From Gaertneriomyces semiglobifer (Eukaryota > Chytridiomycota > Chytridiomycetes > Spizellomycetales > Spizellomycetaceae), in NCBI GenBank assembly GCA_025558075.1, contig JAHLKF010000005.1, positions 434,001 to 498,000 on the forward strand: a stretch of 64,000 nt of DNA, given 5' to 3'. This document shows, piece by piece, positions 46,256 through 57,266 of the stretch; position 1 is the stretch's first letter, and each line of letters begins with the position of its first letter. The translations under genes and the position numbers were made by a program. The notes beneath the pieces are model-generated. The model was not told the DNA's origin and did no database searches. It saw only the letters and a program-made list of their open reading frames with translations.

Positions 46256-48381
46256 CTACCAGATTCTGCTTTCCATCGACAAATGAGACCGATCAAAAGA
46301 AGCCTGTCTTGACGGCGACGGTTTCAAGGGACTGTTCGATGGCAGCCAGGCGCCTGCATCGCGTGCCGCAGCAACGTTCTTCAACGGGCTACCAGTTCGG
46401 GATACCGTGCTGGATGAGACGAGGGACGGTACTGCGGAAGAACCCGTTGGGTCGAATATGACTTGAACCGAGTCGTCTTCCTCATACAGACTACCTGGAC
46501 TGCCTTTGCCTTGAAGTTGATCGGAGTATGGCGTCCTTGTAGCGTTCGTTATATCAGTCGAAGGGCCACTATCAGACAACAAAATGTTCACATACCGGTT
46601 GTTCGGCGTGCCCAAAGAACTCACGGATGGTGATCTTGGAATGGGATCCATCCCTGGGGGAGGGCCCATACTGTAATCAAACGATGGAGTGCCGGTATTC
46701 AATCGCTGAATAGATGTCGCTGGCGTAGATCTGTGAAGTGTACGGTAAGTAATCTGCCCATTGACTTGGAACCAATGCGAACTTACAGTGGAGGTGGAAA
46801 GAGATTTGATCGGATGTTCGCCGGTCGAAACGGTAGAGCCACCGTGTCCACTTCCCTGGTTAAGCCGTACCTGCATTCAGCGATTCATAGGCAGCAAAAG
46901 AGAGACACATAACCGGGAACTCACTGAAAGCCTCCAAGCTCGACTGATTCGGAAAGCAAAAACCTGTGTCCAAACTTGTTATCCAATGTACCCGTGGTAA
47001 CATCTGCAGCCGGCCAGTATGACTCCGTGTCCCGCTTTGAGCTCTTTGATCCGAAGCCCTCGAAAGTCTCAAGAGGGCGCAATCTTCGAGCGTATTTTTG
47101 ATCAAGCTCGCTGATCACATCATCATCCAGATCGCCTTTCCAGCGCCGCGACGTCTGTGATGGAAGGAGAGCCGCCTCATTTGTGGAGGAACCATCCGAT
47201 GGCATTCCTGCCGAAGGAAACAGATTTCTGTGAAAATGCAACGATAAGTAGGCGCTCATAGTTTACAGGTGCAGATGGGCGAACGCGTGCAGGCAAGCTC
47301 ACCTGGAAACACTAGATCGTTTCATATTCTCGTTGGGGCCATCGGTGTTGGCATTCAAATCATTTGCTTCATACAACTCATCGTCACGATGTGCCTGATC
47401 TTTCAGCTCTGGAGGATCCCATTCATGTAGCTTTCTGCGCCAGTGACGAATAAGGCCGTCCCAACAACGCTTGCTGCATTTACTGTATTTGTTCGGTGTT
47501 TGAGGGTCTGTGCGCTTGCGCTTATGTCTCGGTATAGCTTCGACGTATCGCTGATAGCCAAGTGTGTTCTGCAAAGGAAAATGGACCACAGGCGTCAGTT
47601 CTCAAATCATGGAAGCAACTGACATCAACCAGCTTCTACCTTCCCAAAATCGATTTGCTTCTGTCGTTGTTCCAGCCTTCTTTCTTCAGAGTTCACGGTT
47701 GTCTGGGTTCTGATTACGCCAGGTTTGCTCCCGTCATTTCCCCCGCGGTTCCAGGGACGACCACTTTCCATGGACGATTGCGTTCTTAATGACTCCACGT
47801 AGGAGGCGGATGACTCCTCGTCGGTGAAAATTGTAGACGCAGCAAGTGACTCTGCCAGAGAGTGCACATCGGATCGTTCATAATCAACATCACTCAAGTG
47901 CGGGGAGATTTGGCTATGAAAAGATGGTGGATCTAGCGCATCTTGCATGTGCGGCTCTAAGCGACGACCGACGTTATTATTCCGATTGACATATAACTTG
48001 CAATAGTGAAAGACACAAAGACTCACCATCTGACTCCCCTCGGCGAAGTACACGTTGGCGGTAAGTGCTGTTCGCCTCTTGATGATGGGCGCCGCCACCA
48101 TACTCTTGCGCACTATAGGACCCCTTCCACTTGTGATGAGAGCGTTGGTTTTCCTGAGCAAGGCCACCTCGAAACCGGTTTCGTCCATATCCGCCTCGTC
48201 GACTGGGGCCCACATCGTAGTGATGTTGATCCGCATAAGCCAAGGTTGGGAATGAAAGGACAGGTGTGAAAGCAGGGGCGTCTAGGTTCCACCCATTTTT
48301 CTGATGTATGCCTGAGACAGCCGCTGGCGCAGTGGACGAGGATGCTTCCGAAGAAGTCAATGATGGTGGTGAGGTCGTCAT
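46256..48381 (-). CDS. SLBP: Histone mRNA stem-loop binding protein
   Basis: SLBP binds the 3' stem-loop of replication-dependent histone mRNAs and directs their processing and translation. Exons on the minus strand: 48381-48025 (Ser/Pro-rich N-terminus), about 47949-47637 ending RQKQIDFGK, about 47573-47304, then 47230-46920 and 46770-46256. Splicing joins RQKQIDFGK to NTLGYQRYVEAIPRH, then TPNKYSK and RCWDGLIRHWRRKLHEWDPP. These are the RNA-binding-domain hallmarks, including the TPNK motif and the aromatic residues that stack on the loop. The remainder is a long low-complexity C-terminal tail. Total is about 600 residues, longer than the animal protein. It converges with IFT56 (155 bp). 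Confidence 0.88.
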
Positions 48382-49127
48382 TTGCTGTATCCAGTTGCTA
48401 TGCGCCGTCCCAAACTATATAACTTTGACCGTTGTGTTATGCATTCACCTGTAATAAGCTGCTGCCCAGCTTCTGCCCGCTATGCACTTTCTGGGAGAGT
48501 GGGTTTACACCAGCGCTGTGCGCAGTGCGATCCTCGGCGCCAGATGCTCCTCAAGAGCGACTCGGGCAATGTGTGGTTTCTATGATAGGTTGACGACGAG
48601 ATCCCTTACTCGATTATGTGCCTCACTTGTTCCAAGTCCGGACAGCCCGAAAACTGGGACGTGAGCCGCCTTAGACTTTTTGCGCTGAACCGTTGCTATT
48701 CACCTTTTCATAATAACATCAATGTACTCCCACCAGCAGCAGGAGGAGGATGACAGCAACCTTTTGTGCAGTTCATTCATTCATTCTCTTTAAGAGCTGT
48801 GCTCACAAAACACCGTGTCCATTTACAAGTCCACCACCACTGCCGAGTGTATTCGGTATGCACTAATGGTATTTGTAAGATATACGACAATCAAGAACAA
48901 AATGGCGTACAACTCATTTGCCGTCGCTACGGGCACGGATCTAATCTACGGCATGCACTTCTAGCTGAACACCGACACGTACGACCTGCACACAGGTTCG
49001 GAGCGCCCGCACACCCACCGCACCCATTTTATCCGCGGGGTGGATGAGTCTTTTGCGGTCCTTGTTCTCCTTTGCCGGTCCCTCTTTGCGCTTCGTAGGA
49101 CGCTCCATCTGAGGCACGTCCAATGGC
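48382..49127. other. Intergenic region holding the left direct repeat
   Basis: From the SLBP start to the degenerate nuclease relic. It contains the left copy of the flanking repeat (48726-48875) and, around 48940-49130, further minus-strand sequence resembling the C-terminal tail of the relic (a second MERP-type block), which suggests internal duplication. No intact gene is seen. Confidence 0.45.
48726..48875. repeat. Left direct repeat flanking the EsV-1-7/POLR3F relic
   Basis: About 150 bp, in the same orientation as 51309-51498 and nearly identical over most of the length (shared blocks CTCCCACCAGCAGCAG, TTCATTCATTCATTCTCTT, GAGCTGTGCTCACAAAACAC, TCCATTTACAAGTCCACCAC). It lacks a block of about 34 bp present in the right copy and has a few substitutions. 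The distance between copies is 2583 bp. Confidence 0.85.
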
Positions 49128-50715
49128 CTATGCAAAAGGCGGCATCGGTGACCGAGCGCTGGTCCGTTTCGACCGTTTCCAAAGCGCTCCCGAGAAGTTG
49201 GCTCCAGATCCAAGGGGTCTTCGTGGGCTGATGGCTACCGAGCCCGGAGATGGTTCAAGTACCGGTGTTGTTTCGCGCGGTCGTCGTTTCCTCACGTCGT
49301 TCATAGGACGTTCCATCGACACGTCCTTGTCATTTGTGGGTCCTTGGTTTGGGACCGTCCGTGATCCTCCGTTGTAACCATCATAGAAGAGCTGCTCCAG
49401 AGTCATCTCCTTTGATGGTATCGTCGTAAGGTGATGGAGAACTCGGTCACGAAACTTTCCACAACGCTTGCTCCATTCCTCCTGATCGGCGATGATGTAG
49501 AGCCCATTGTGTAGTTTGAAGCACGACTTGTGATCTTTACCCTCCGAGTCCGTGTAGGAATCAGTACGAGGGTGCAATGTGCTGGTGCTCATCGATCTCC
49601 CCTATGAGGACGTGCGTCTGTAGATCATTGAAGATGTCAGGTCTCCTCTTGGATGGTCCGAAGTACGATGTTGGTCCTATCGTAACATCGTATTTTGGAC
49701 CATACGAGGCGATGATAGGACGCAGGAAGTTAATCACGGCGTTCTCCTTGGTCCTGCCATTCGTTCCACGGAAACGGTCCGGAAATAGGTGAGCAGCGCA
49801 TCGATTACAGTGCCCCTCGTACTTGACGCCATTCCCCCACACAATTGCAGAACATCCCTGCATCTTGCAAGGTGCCGCTGTCGTCGGGACTTTCGTCTTA
49901 GGACCATGATCGCCACACCAGAGGGCCCTTGGTGTCATGCCCCATTCCTTTGACGCCTTCTATGCTGATGATGCCCTCGATGCCGCCGATGCATACAGGG
50001 GATACTGATTGCAATCGGGTTCAGAACAATTGTACGACATATAACTCCCTTCTGGTGCATGTTCAACACACCAGGTCCTCGAAGAAGGGGAAGGACTCTC
50101 GCCGAATACGCGTGGGAGATTACACTCTGGAATGATGCAACGGTTCGCGGCCTGGAGGGGGACCATACCCTCCTCTGCGTGGTCCTTGCAGTATAGCCGC
50201 GTTTTGCTGCGTGGGAAGCCGTAGGAGGGAACTTTGGCGCATGCGGATTCTCTGCAGGGCTTGCTCGTCATCCCGAGGAAGACCATCCCATCCTCCTTGT
50301 GATCCGCACAACAGACGATCTTGCCACCTCGGAATCCGAACGAGGGGCGTTTCTGGCAATCGGGCTCTTGACAACACCGTTCCAGCGAGACCATGCCTTC
50401 CTCTGCGTGAGTTCTGCAGCAGACCTTTGTCTTGCTGCCTGGGAGTCTGTATGAGGCTTGTTTGTTGCAGCCATCATCGCGGCAAGACTTGCCAAGCATG
50501 ATCATTCCTTCCTCGATGTGTTTCTTGCAGAAAACGCTCTTCCCATCAGGGAATCCAAACGAGGGTCGTGTTTCACAACCCAAACTGGGGCACATCGGAG
50601 AATTTAGGTTGGCCATCCCATCCTCTTTGTGGTCCTCGCAGTAGACCTTTCCCTTGCCTTGCATTCGGAATCCGAACGAGGGACACTTTGGGCAACCGTC
50701 ACTTTGACAAAGCGC
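49128..50715 (-). pseudogene. Degenerate EsV-1-7 cysteine-repeat / PD-(D/E)XK-like nuclease gene
   Basis: The frame from 50715 contains six full cysteine repeats of the form C-x4-C, 15-17 residues, C-x2-H, each followed by a (E)EGM or EDGM signature (for example CEDHKEDGM, CKKHIEEGM, CRTHAEEGM, CADHKEDGM, CKDHAEEGM). This is the EsV-1-7 repeat, first named from a brown-algal virus. A seventh repeat is interrupted by a GCATCG-rich insert ending in TAG at 49960-49962. The same frame resumes with WCGDHG, a C-x4-C pair, then a nuclease-like segment: RRPDIFNDLQTHVLIGEIDEHQH, which has the PD and ExD/ExQ spacing of PD-(D/E)XK enzymes. The frame stops at 49561 and continues in another frame (DSYTDSEGKDHKSCF; TLEQLFYDGYNGG), so a segment is missing. 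It is therefore not expected to give a full product unless recoded. Confidence 0.72.
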
Positions 50716-51111
50716 GTCCATCTCGTTGTCCGTATACCATGCGCCATCGGTTAACTCCGTGGATGGTTCAAGCTCAAACAGCATATAAACTTTATGGAAG
50801 GGAGTCTGTGAAGAACATAATCGTTAACGTTGATGCTTCACAGCTGGATGTTTTTGGAGAAGTGGAGACACACATACCTTGACTGGTTTAGCCCATTTGA
50901 TAACGTTCGTTCTTCTTCTCCAAGCCTTTGATGACAGCATCCGCTACTTTGGTATGTAGACCACTGCGGTCTTTCAGCTGCTTCAGCCATATCCCTGAAA
51001 ATTAACGACTGGCCATTCAGTGGATGCTCGGTGAAACCACTTGTCAAAAATCGATGGGAGCTAACCAGTATTTGTTATAATAGCAGTTTTCTCTTCGTTA
51101 CAGACAAAGAA
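50716..51111 (-). pseudogene. POLR3F: Relic of RNA polymerase III subunit POLR3F (RPC34/RPC6)
   Basis: Three exon fragments with correctly placed introns: about 51111-51066, 50994-50878 and 50805-50716 (introns 51065-50995 and 50877-50806, both GT..AG). They read TNTGIWLKQLKDRSGLHTK, VADAVIKGLEKKN, and HKVYMLFELEPSTELTDGAW ending YTDNEMD. These match the winged-helix and GGAWYTD region of Pol III subunit RPC34. A 4-bp tandem duplication (AACG, at 50904-50911) shifts the frame; without it the exon would be in phase with the next. At 50716 the frame passes straight into the EsV-1-7 repeats. The N-terminal exons and the C-terminal third of POLR3F are absent. Retained introns mean it was copied as DNA, not via mRNA. 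Confidence 0.72.
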
Positions 51112-51308
51112 GAAAGAGGAGACAAAGAAGCTAGCGTCCTTATATAACCATAAAGAATGCTGTCTCAACATGCAAAGGAAAAGATGTCTCTTAAGATGAC
51201 ATAAGCGTGCAATCAATAAAACCCAACTTTAATAACGCGCTCTTCCTTTGCATACCTGGACACTTCCTCTGCCGAACTTTTCCGTCCTTGTCTGGACAAT
51301 GCATATGC

Positions 51309-51498
51309 ACTCCCACCAGCAGCAGCAGTAGGAGGATGACAGCCACCCATTTTGTGCAGTTCATTCATTCATTCTCTTCAAATTGTACGGGACCAGTTTA
51401 TTTGAATAAATAGAGCTGTGCTCACAAAACACACGTGTCCATTTACAAGTCCACCACCACTGCCGACAGTGCCGAGTGGTATTCACTAACGGTATTCG
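51309..51498. repeat. Right direct repeat, next to the ABC transporter 3' end
   Basis: About 190 bp in the same orientation as the left copy at 48726-48875. It ends 21 bases before the stop codon of the minus-strand PDR transporter, so it corresponds to that gene's 3' UTR. It has an extra block of about 34 bp (after TTCATTCATTCATTCTCTT) and a short GACAGTGCC duplication. The copy beside a real gene is more likely the original, the left copy the duplicate. Confidence 0.85.
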
Positions 51499-51519
51499 TC
51501 CCCCACTCCACTGCCTCCA

Positions 51520-54500
51520 CTAACGCTTGGGCTTCCGGAAGAGATATGTGAAGAACACGGCAACAGCGATGTTGAAAATCCAGTAGCATAAAAAGATTCC
51601 AAAGTTACGCCAACGGTTCCCGAAGCTCCATCCGAAAACGGCATAGTACTCATCGCCGTTCTTATACTGACAATACCCGCACATATCAGTCGCAGAAGGA
51701 TCTGCAACGTACCCGCTTGCGTACTGCAGGAATGGAGTGAGATATTCTCCGCACGTTTGACCTGGTGGCGGTCGAAACCGGATCAGATCTTCCGAGTTGC
51801 ATACCACCTTGACATCATGCAAGACATTTGTAACGAATCCTTCCAATAGATACCGATAGGCATCTGAATGGTAGGCCCATTTCAAAAAGCCAGGTAATGC
51901 GGCAGGCGGAATGAGCACACCGCAAAACAGTACCAGATAACTGAAGAGGAACGGGTTGATTATAGAGGCTTGCACGATATTGGCAGAGAATGCACTATAA
52001 AAGGTAACAAATAAGAATGAGAAATTGGCCAACAGTTATCGCTGATAATCCGCATGAATACTTACGCAACCATTTGTCCCAGTGATACCGAGAAGAACAG
52101 ATACAGCATCAACAGAAAGAAGAAGTAGAATCCGCGCTCAGCAGTGGTCTCCATGCCTGCAGTCCAGTAGCAGACGCCGAAGCAGACGGCCGCAGTCACG
52201 AATAGGTACGGGAGTTCGGTGACAACAATCGAAATCACGAACGGGACAAAACCGTAAAACTTGGAAGCATACTCCCGCCTGAAATACGCACGCTGTTGCA
52301 TGAATTGCGGTTGAGCTATGAAAGGGAGCTGCTATTAGCAATTCACCGACACCAACGCCAGGTCGAAGCTTCCACTTACCAAGAATGATCACGCTGTTAC
52401 CTAAGACTAGCAGTTGGAAAACCAGAAAGATTCGAGACGCGAGGTCCGATGAACTGTTGCCCAGCTGGTAAAAGGTGAAGCCGTTGAAGAGACCCACGAA
52501 GAGAGCGTTCAAGAACCGGCCAAAGTTGTACGTCGTATCGCGCCACCACACAACGTTCATCCGTTTGTAGACCTCCACCATTTGGTACAACATGCTCGTG
52601 GAGAATTCCTTGGCATTGCCATCCTCCTTAGGATTCCTTGACATATTCGAAGCTTTGGCACTAATTTGATTTAGTTCGGCCGTCACGTTCTGCTTCAATG
52701 AAGAGTGTTGCCAGACTTCCGGCCAATCAATCTCCACTTTCCCACCGGAGGTACCGGCGCCAATGACTTGCAAAATATATTCAGCAGGATTTTCTTCAGA
52801 AGAACAAGGTCGGCCACCGTTGGACTCAAAGTAGTCGAGCATTTTCCTCGAACCCTTTCCGATATCCCCAAAATAGACCGTCTTACCGCCACGAGCAAGC
52901 AAAAGCAAACGATCGAAATGCTCAAAAAGTATGCTGCTGGGTTGGTGGATGGTGCATACAAGCGGCATGCCATTGTCTGTGAGCTTTCTTAAGAACTTGA
53001 TGATATTGTACGACGACTGAGCGTCAAGACCCGAGGTAGGCTCATCCAAGAACATGATCTTGGGCTTGCCGACCAGTTCCATTCCAATCGTCAACCGCTT
53101 GCGTTCTTCAACAGAAATACCTCTGCCGGACTCGAGGTCACCAATAAGTGCGTCTCCTAGATGAGTCATTTCCATCATGTCCAAAATCTTCTCGACATAG
53201 GCGTATTTCTCCTCAACGGAAATCGATGGGTCCTGCCGCATCTTGGCAGAAAACCGCAAAGCTTCACGAACCGTTTGACCGGGGTTGTGAATATCCATCT
53301 GCTCAACGTATCCCGTAATCCGCTCAAAATCACGCGCGAGTTCTTTCCCGTCAAGATAGACCTTGCCTTCGACTGTTCCAATGGTTTTCCGCTTTGCGAG
53401 CACATCCAAGAGCGTTGTTTTGCCCGCTCCAGAAGAGCCCATCAAAGCAGTCATTTCGCCTGGCTTGATCCACCCTTCAACGTGATCGAGCAGACGTCGT
53501 TCTCCACCCTTCACTGGCACAGTGTACACTACGTCCTGCCAAGTGAAAGAGGTGTCCGAGGCAAAGACATCATGTTTCTCCTCCCCATCTTTACGGGCAG
53601 AGTCCACCTTGATCTCCTCATGTACATCATTTTGCTTGGGTGCCTTTCCCTTTTTGTACACCTGTCGAGTGTAACCACCTTCGACAAGGTCCACGAATTC
53701 CATAGCCAAGCAGTTCAAGATAATGTACAGAAACCAAAACAGGAGATTGGCGATGATACTGATATTCAGTTGAGAATCAGTGTATCCATAAGTATCGGCA
53801 ATGTAGTCTTGCCCAAGAACGACAAGTTCCGGTCCTCTTTGGCCCTTCATCGTGCAGGTGCGGTACAGGTCATTGGTGTAAAAGTTGGTACCTGGAGCAT
53901 CAAATGGAACCGCTTGATATCCAGTGCAGGGAAATACAAGCCCACGCATTTCGTTGATCAAGAGAGCACGGTGGCCGTAGAATAACGGATTGAGATACGA
54001 TATCCATTTGAACCATGGATGCATTTTGTCGAGGGTAACCAAAAATCCGTTATATACCAGCGCAGCGATCAAGATGATGTTGGCGGCCTGTGACGCGGAG
54101 AAGTAACTCTTGGACACTGCTCCGCAAAGCCGAAACACTTCTGTCATACAGAAACTCGCAAGTAATAACGTAAACACGAAGATAAAGAAAGCGCCTGCGT
54201 CGGAACGGAGACCTTCAAGGAAGTAGACGCAGATTGAAAACGCCAGGACTTGAAGAAATATACCAGGAATGTCAGCGATGACGGTAGCGATGTGATAGGC
54301 AGAGGGGTAGTACATGGCGTATGACTTGTGCTTCTGCAAGATGCGACGACCCCGCATGGCGTTCGGTAATTCGGAGAGTGACATCAAAGCGTTGAACATC
54401 AGAGATGAGAAAAGCGCTGCGCCGCGCACAAAGGCACCGTTGGCGTTAAGAGGCAGTTTGATATAGATGATGGCGTAAATAAAAGCCTTGATAATGGTCA

Positions 54501-56073
54501 AGATGAGCTTGCCTATGACGGCGGTCTTGTCTCCCGTCATCAATTGAAGCTCGCGAGCGACTAACGCCTTGACTTGCTGGCCAAAGCTCACGGTGTACAC
54601 TGTGGACGCACGCGTGCCTTTTGATTTTGCGCGCATAACTGACTCATGAAACTCTGTGTATGGTTGCTCTTTCTCAACCTCGGCTTCGTAGTCAGCTATA
54701 TCCTGCTGAAGTCGCTTGTAGTCTTCTGATTTATGAAAGTACGCCTCCAATTCGAGAGCAGTGTGAGGTATTTTCGCTTGGTCTACATCCGAGCGGTATT
54801 CACGCTCGTTAGGGTTGGTAATGCCAGTGAGAAAATCGGGAGTACTTTTGCGCGGAGGACAAAGAAAACCCATTTGCTCAAAGTAGGCCTTGGCTCGACC
54901 CACAGGGCCAAAGAAAATGCACCGCCCTCTGTCGAGAACCATGACTTTGTCAAATAGGTTGTACATGTCGTCAGATGCCTGATAGAAAGATGCAAAGGTG
55001 GTTTTCTTCAAAGTGTTACTCATGATCCGTAAGCCTCGAGTATAGTCCAGGGCGGATGCAGCGTCAAGGCCGCGAGTACTGCAGTCCCAGCAGCCAATGG
55101 CGGCACGAGCGGTCATAGCTTCGGTGATGGTCATGCGCTTGCGCTCTCCACCGGACAGCCCACGGACCCATTCGTTGCCGACTAACGTGTTTATCTGCTT
55201 CGTCAACCCGAACATGTTGGTAAGCATGTACACAACCTTTTGACGAAAGTTGCGCCGTGATTGCTCGGGCATGCGCGCGCTCGGCGTCTTTGTTCTTAGG
55301 GCAAAGTGGAGAGTCTGCTTTACGGTCAGGGTGGGGTAGTGGACGTCCTCTTCAGCGGTGTAAATGGCTTCACCAGCATAACGGTCAAACTGGTTCGCGG
55401 GTACTCCACCGTAGGTGACAACACCCTTGACAGCACGATACGATTTGCGCTCATTCGCGATGACACGTAGGAACGTGGAACAGCCGCTTCCAGGGCGACC
55501 AAGGACCAAAACCATTTCGCCGTCCTTAACGACACCACTCAGATCGTGAAGGATATCAAAATCTGTACCTTTTGAAGTGGTGCGGAACCAGGAAACTGGG
55601 TTGAGTGCTTTGCCAATGCCGACAAAAGATTCCCACATGTTCCCGATCTGGGAGGCATCGGCACCTTCACCAACCACGGTGAGGTGCTTGAACACCACAC
55701 CCATGCGTTTCCGCAGGCCGAGCTTGTGTTCATCGCTGAAACGGACGCTTGTCTCGAGAAAGTCGCGTAGGTCAAATGGTGGTGCTTCCGTTTCTCCTTG
55801 ATCTTTTAGATGTTGCGTGGAAACACTGTTCTTTCTTTTCGGTGAGCGGGTGCGTTCATGGCGATCAGCCGAGTCCATATGTTGGAGTTCTCGCTCAACC
55901 CGGTCGAATTCCTGAACTCCTCCGTCGACATCGACCTCTTGTCCAAACTGTTCATCATCGACCATGATGGCTTTGTCGTCCAGTTCGCCAAAGGCATCGA
56001 CATTCCCACGAAACCCGCCAGACGAAACGCCGTTCTGGTTGCTGTATTGAGGAGGCTGACTAACGTTCTCCAT
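51520..56073 (-). CDS. PDR-type full-length ABC transporter (ABCG family)
   Basis: A fungal pleiotropic drug resistance type exporter in the reverse order NBD-TMD-NBD-TMD, about 1440 residues, at the plasma membrane. NBD1 has the PDR-typical Walker A GRPGSGCST, signature VRGLSGGERKR and a degenerate Walker B. TMD1 spans about residues 530-800. NBD2 has canonical Walker A GSSGAGKTT, the degenerate signature ISVEERKRLTIGMEL, and Walker B IMFLDEPTSGLD. This asymmetry is usual for the family. Two introns near the 3' end (donor GTAAGT near 52384 and near 52065) join NSVIIL to AQPQFMQQRAYFRREYASKF, and LGQMVA to AFSANIVQASIINPF. The last exon encodes TMD2 helices and the tail FRKPKR. Substrate cannot be told. 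An AT-rich TATA-like stretch lies about 140 bases upstream. Confidence 0.93.
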
Positions 56074-57266
56074 GATGATGAGGTGGTTTCCCAGGCGCTT
56101 ATGTGTGGGTATATGATTTTAACCAGCGATGCAAGTGGTCTTACACTTGTAAATCAGACCAGCCTCCAGTCCCTAGATGGAAATGGACGGGATGCTGCTG
56201 AATGTTTATTATATATAGAAGACCAACTGTTCCCCTGATCGTCGTCAATGATCCCCCTCAACCGACTGTGTTGGAGGCAGAATGACGAAGGGTAAGGCTG
56301 TGGGCGACCAAAAAAGTGGCAAGCTGGGGGGGGCGAGATGGCTGACTTTCCTTTTATTCACATCCACAACGGAATGGCTTTTCCCTATTCAACATTCACA
56401 GAAACCCTCAAAAACGCCATATCCAACGCAGGGAAGAATTTCACAACCGACGTCTGCTTTTTGTCAGGAGCGCACGCGCAAACCAAATTCAAAATCCAAC
56501 GAAATGACCCGAGCGTTCGTCTCAAATCAAATCGCCGACGGGGTTCCTTAAGAAAGATTTACAATTCATTCACCAACCCAGGATCAGGACCTGACGACGA
56601 TGGGAAGAATTGAATTGAAGACACGGCAATAACAACGGGGAAATACAGTAATGCCGAGGGGAGATGGACGCGTGAAAAGAAGACGACGACGAGGACGAAC
56701 GAAAGGAGAACAACAGCAACAACAGCCACACGCCCAACGGGCGATGGGATCGAAAGTTCAGCTTTGCGACGAAATCATGACGCCCGAAAAAGGGCAGCCG
56801 CCATTGTTGTCTTGAGTCGTTGAATTGAAATTGATCATTGATTGAATTGAATCCCCGCCGACGTCGTTCCTGCATACGATATCGATAACAGTCGGCTAAT
56901 TTGTGACCACGACGACGCAACTGGGAAAAGCCACGCTGCTTAGTACGCATGGAAGCCGGGTTCTCTTTCAGCCGGGATTGCTAGCTCGGGATGCGTTGGC
57001 TTCCACGGACTCTGGGTGAGGAGAATTAGCCGAAGTCGTGGATTCAAAGTTCCACGATCGACCAAAAGTGCCGAACATTCCATCGATGTTCGCGCTCGTC
57101 ACATCATGTGATACTCACGTGATACCACACGTGTGCGCAGCAGGTCTAGGGTTGTCGCGTCGAAAAGTCCGCCAGCATTTTTTGTTTTTGGCCTTGGACA
57201 TGCCGGCCGCGACGAGAACATTAACCGAGGGAAGGCAGCCTTCTACCACTCCCGCTGGACAGCGCC
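56074..57266. other. Divergent promoter region between the ABC transporter and PDCD2
   Basis: About 1.2 kb. A TATA-like TATATATA sits at 56211-56218, 138 bases before the transporter start on the minus strand. E-box-like motifs lie at 57104-57135. An AGG/ACG-rich stretch near 56680-56720 is low complexity. Frames at 56282-56613 (plus) and 56570-56950 (minus) have skewed composition and no family match. Confidence 0.45.
57104..57135. promoter_or_regulatory. Cluster of E-box-like motifs upstream of PDCD2
   Basis: TCATGTGA (57104-57111), TCACGTGA (57115-57122) and CACACGTGTG (57126-57135) are packed into 32 bases, 132-163 bases before the PDCD2 start. All are palindromic CANNTG types. The cluster is unlikely to be chance, but the factor is unknown. 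Confidence 0.5.

Noticed and set aside
48726..51498. LTR retrotransposon explanation for the direct repeats
   Set aside because: No gag or reverse transcriptase, no TG..CA ends or primer-binding site is visible, and the right repeat belongs to the 3' flank of a host gene.
53161..53985. Plus-strand frame of 274 codons
   Set aside because: Antisense of the ABC transporter NBD2 region; the minus strand carries the clear Walker motifs.
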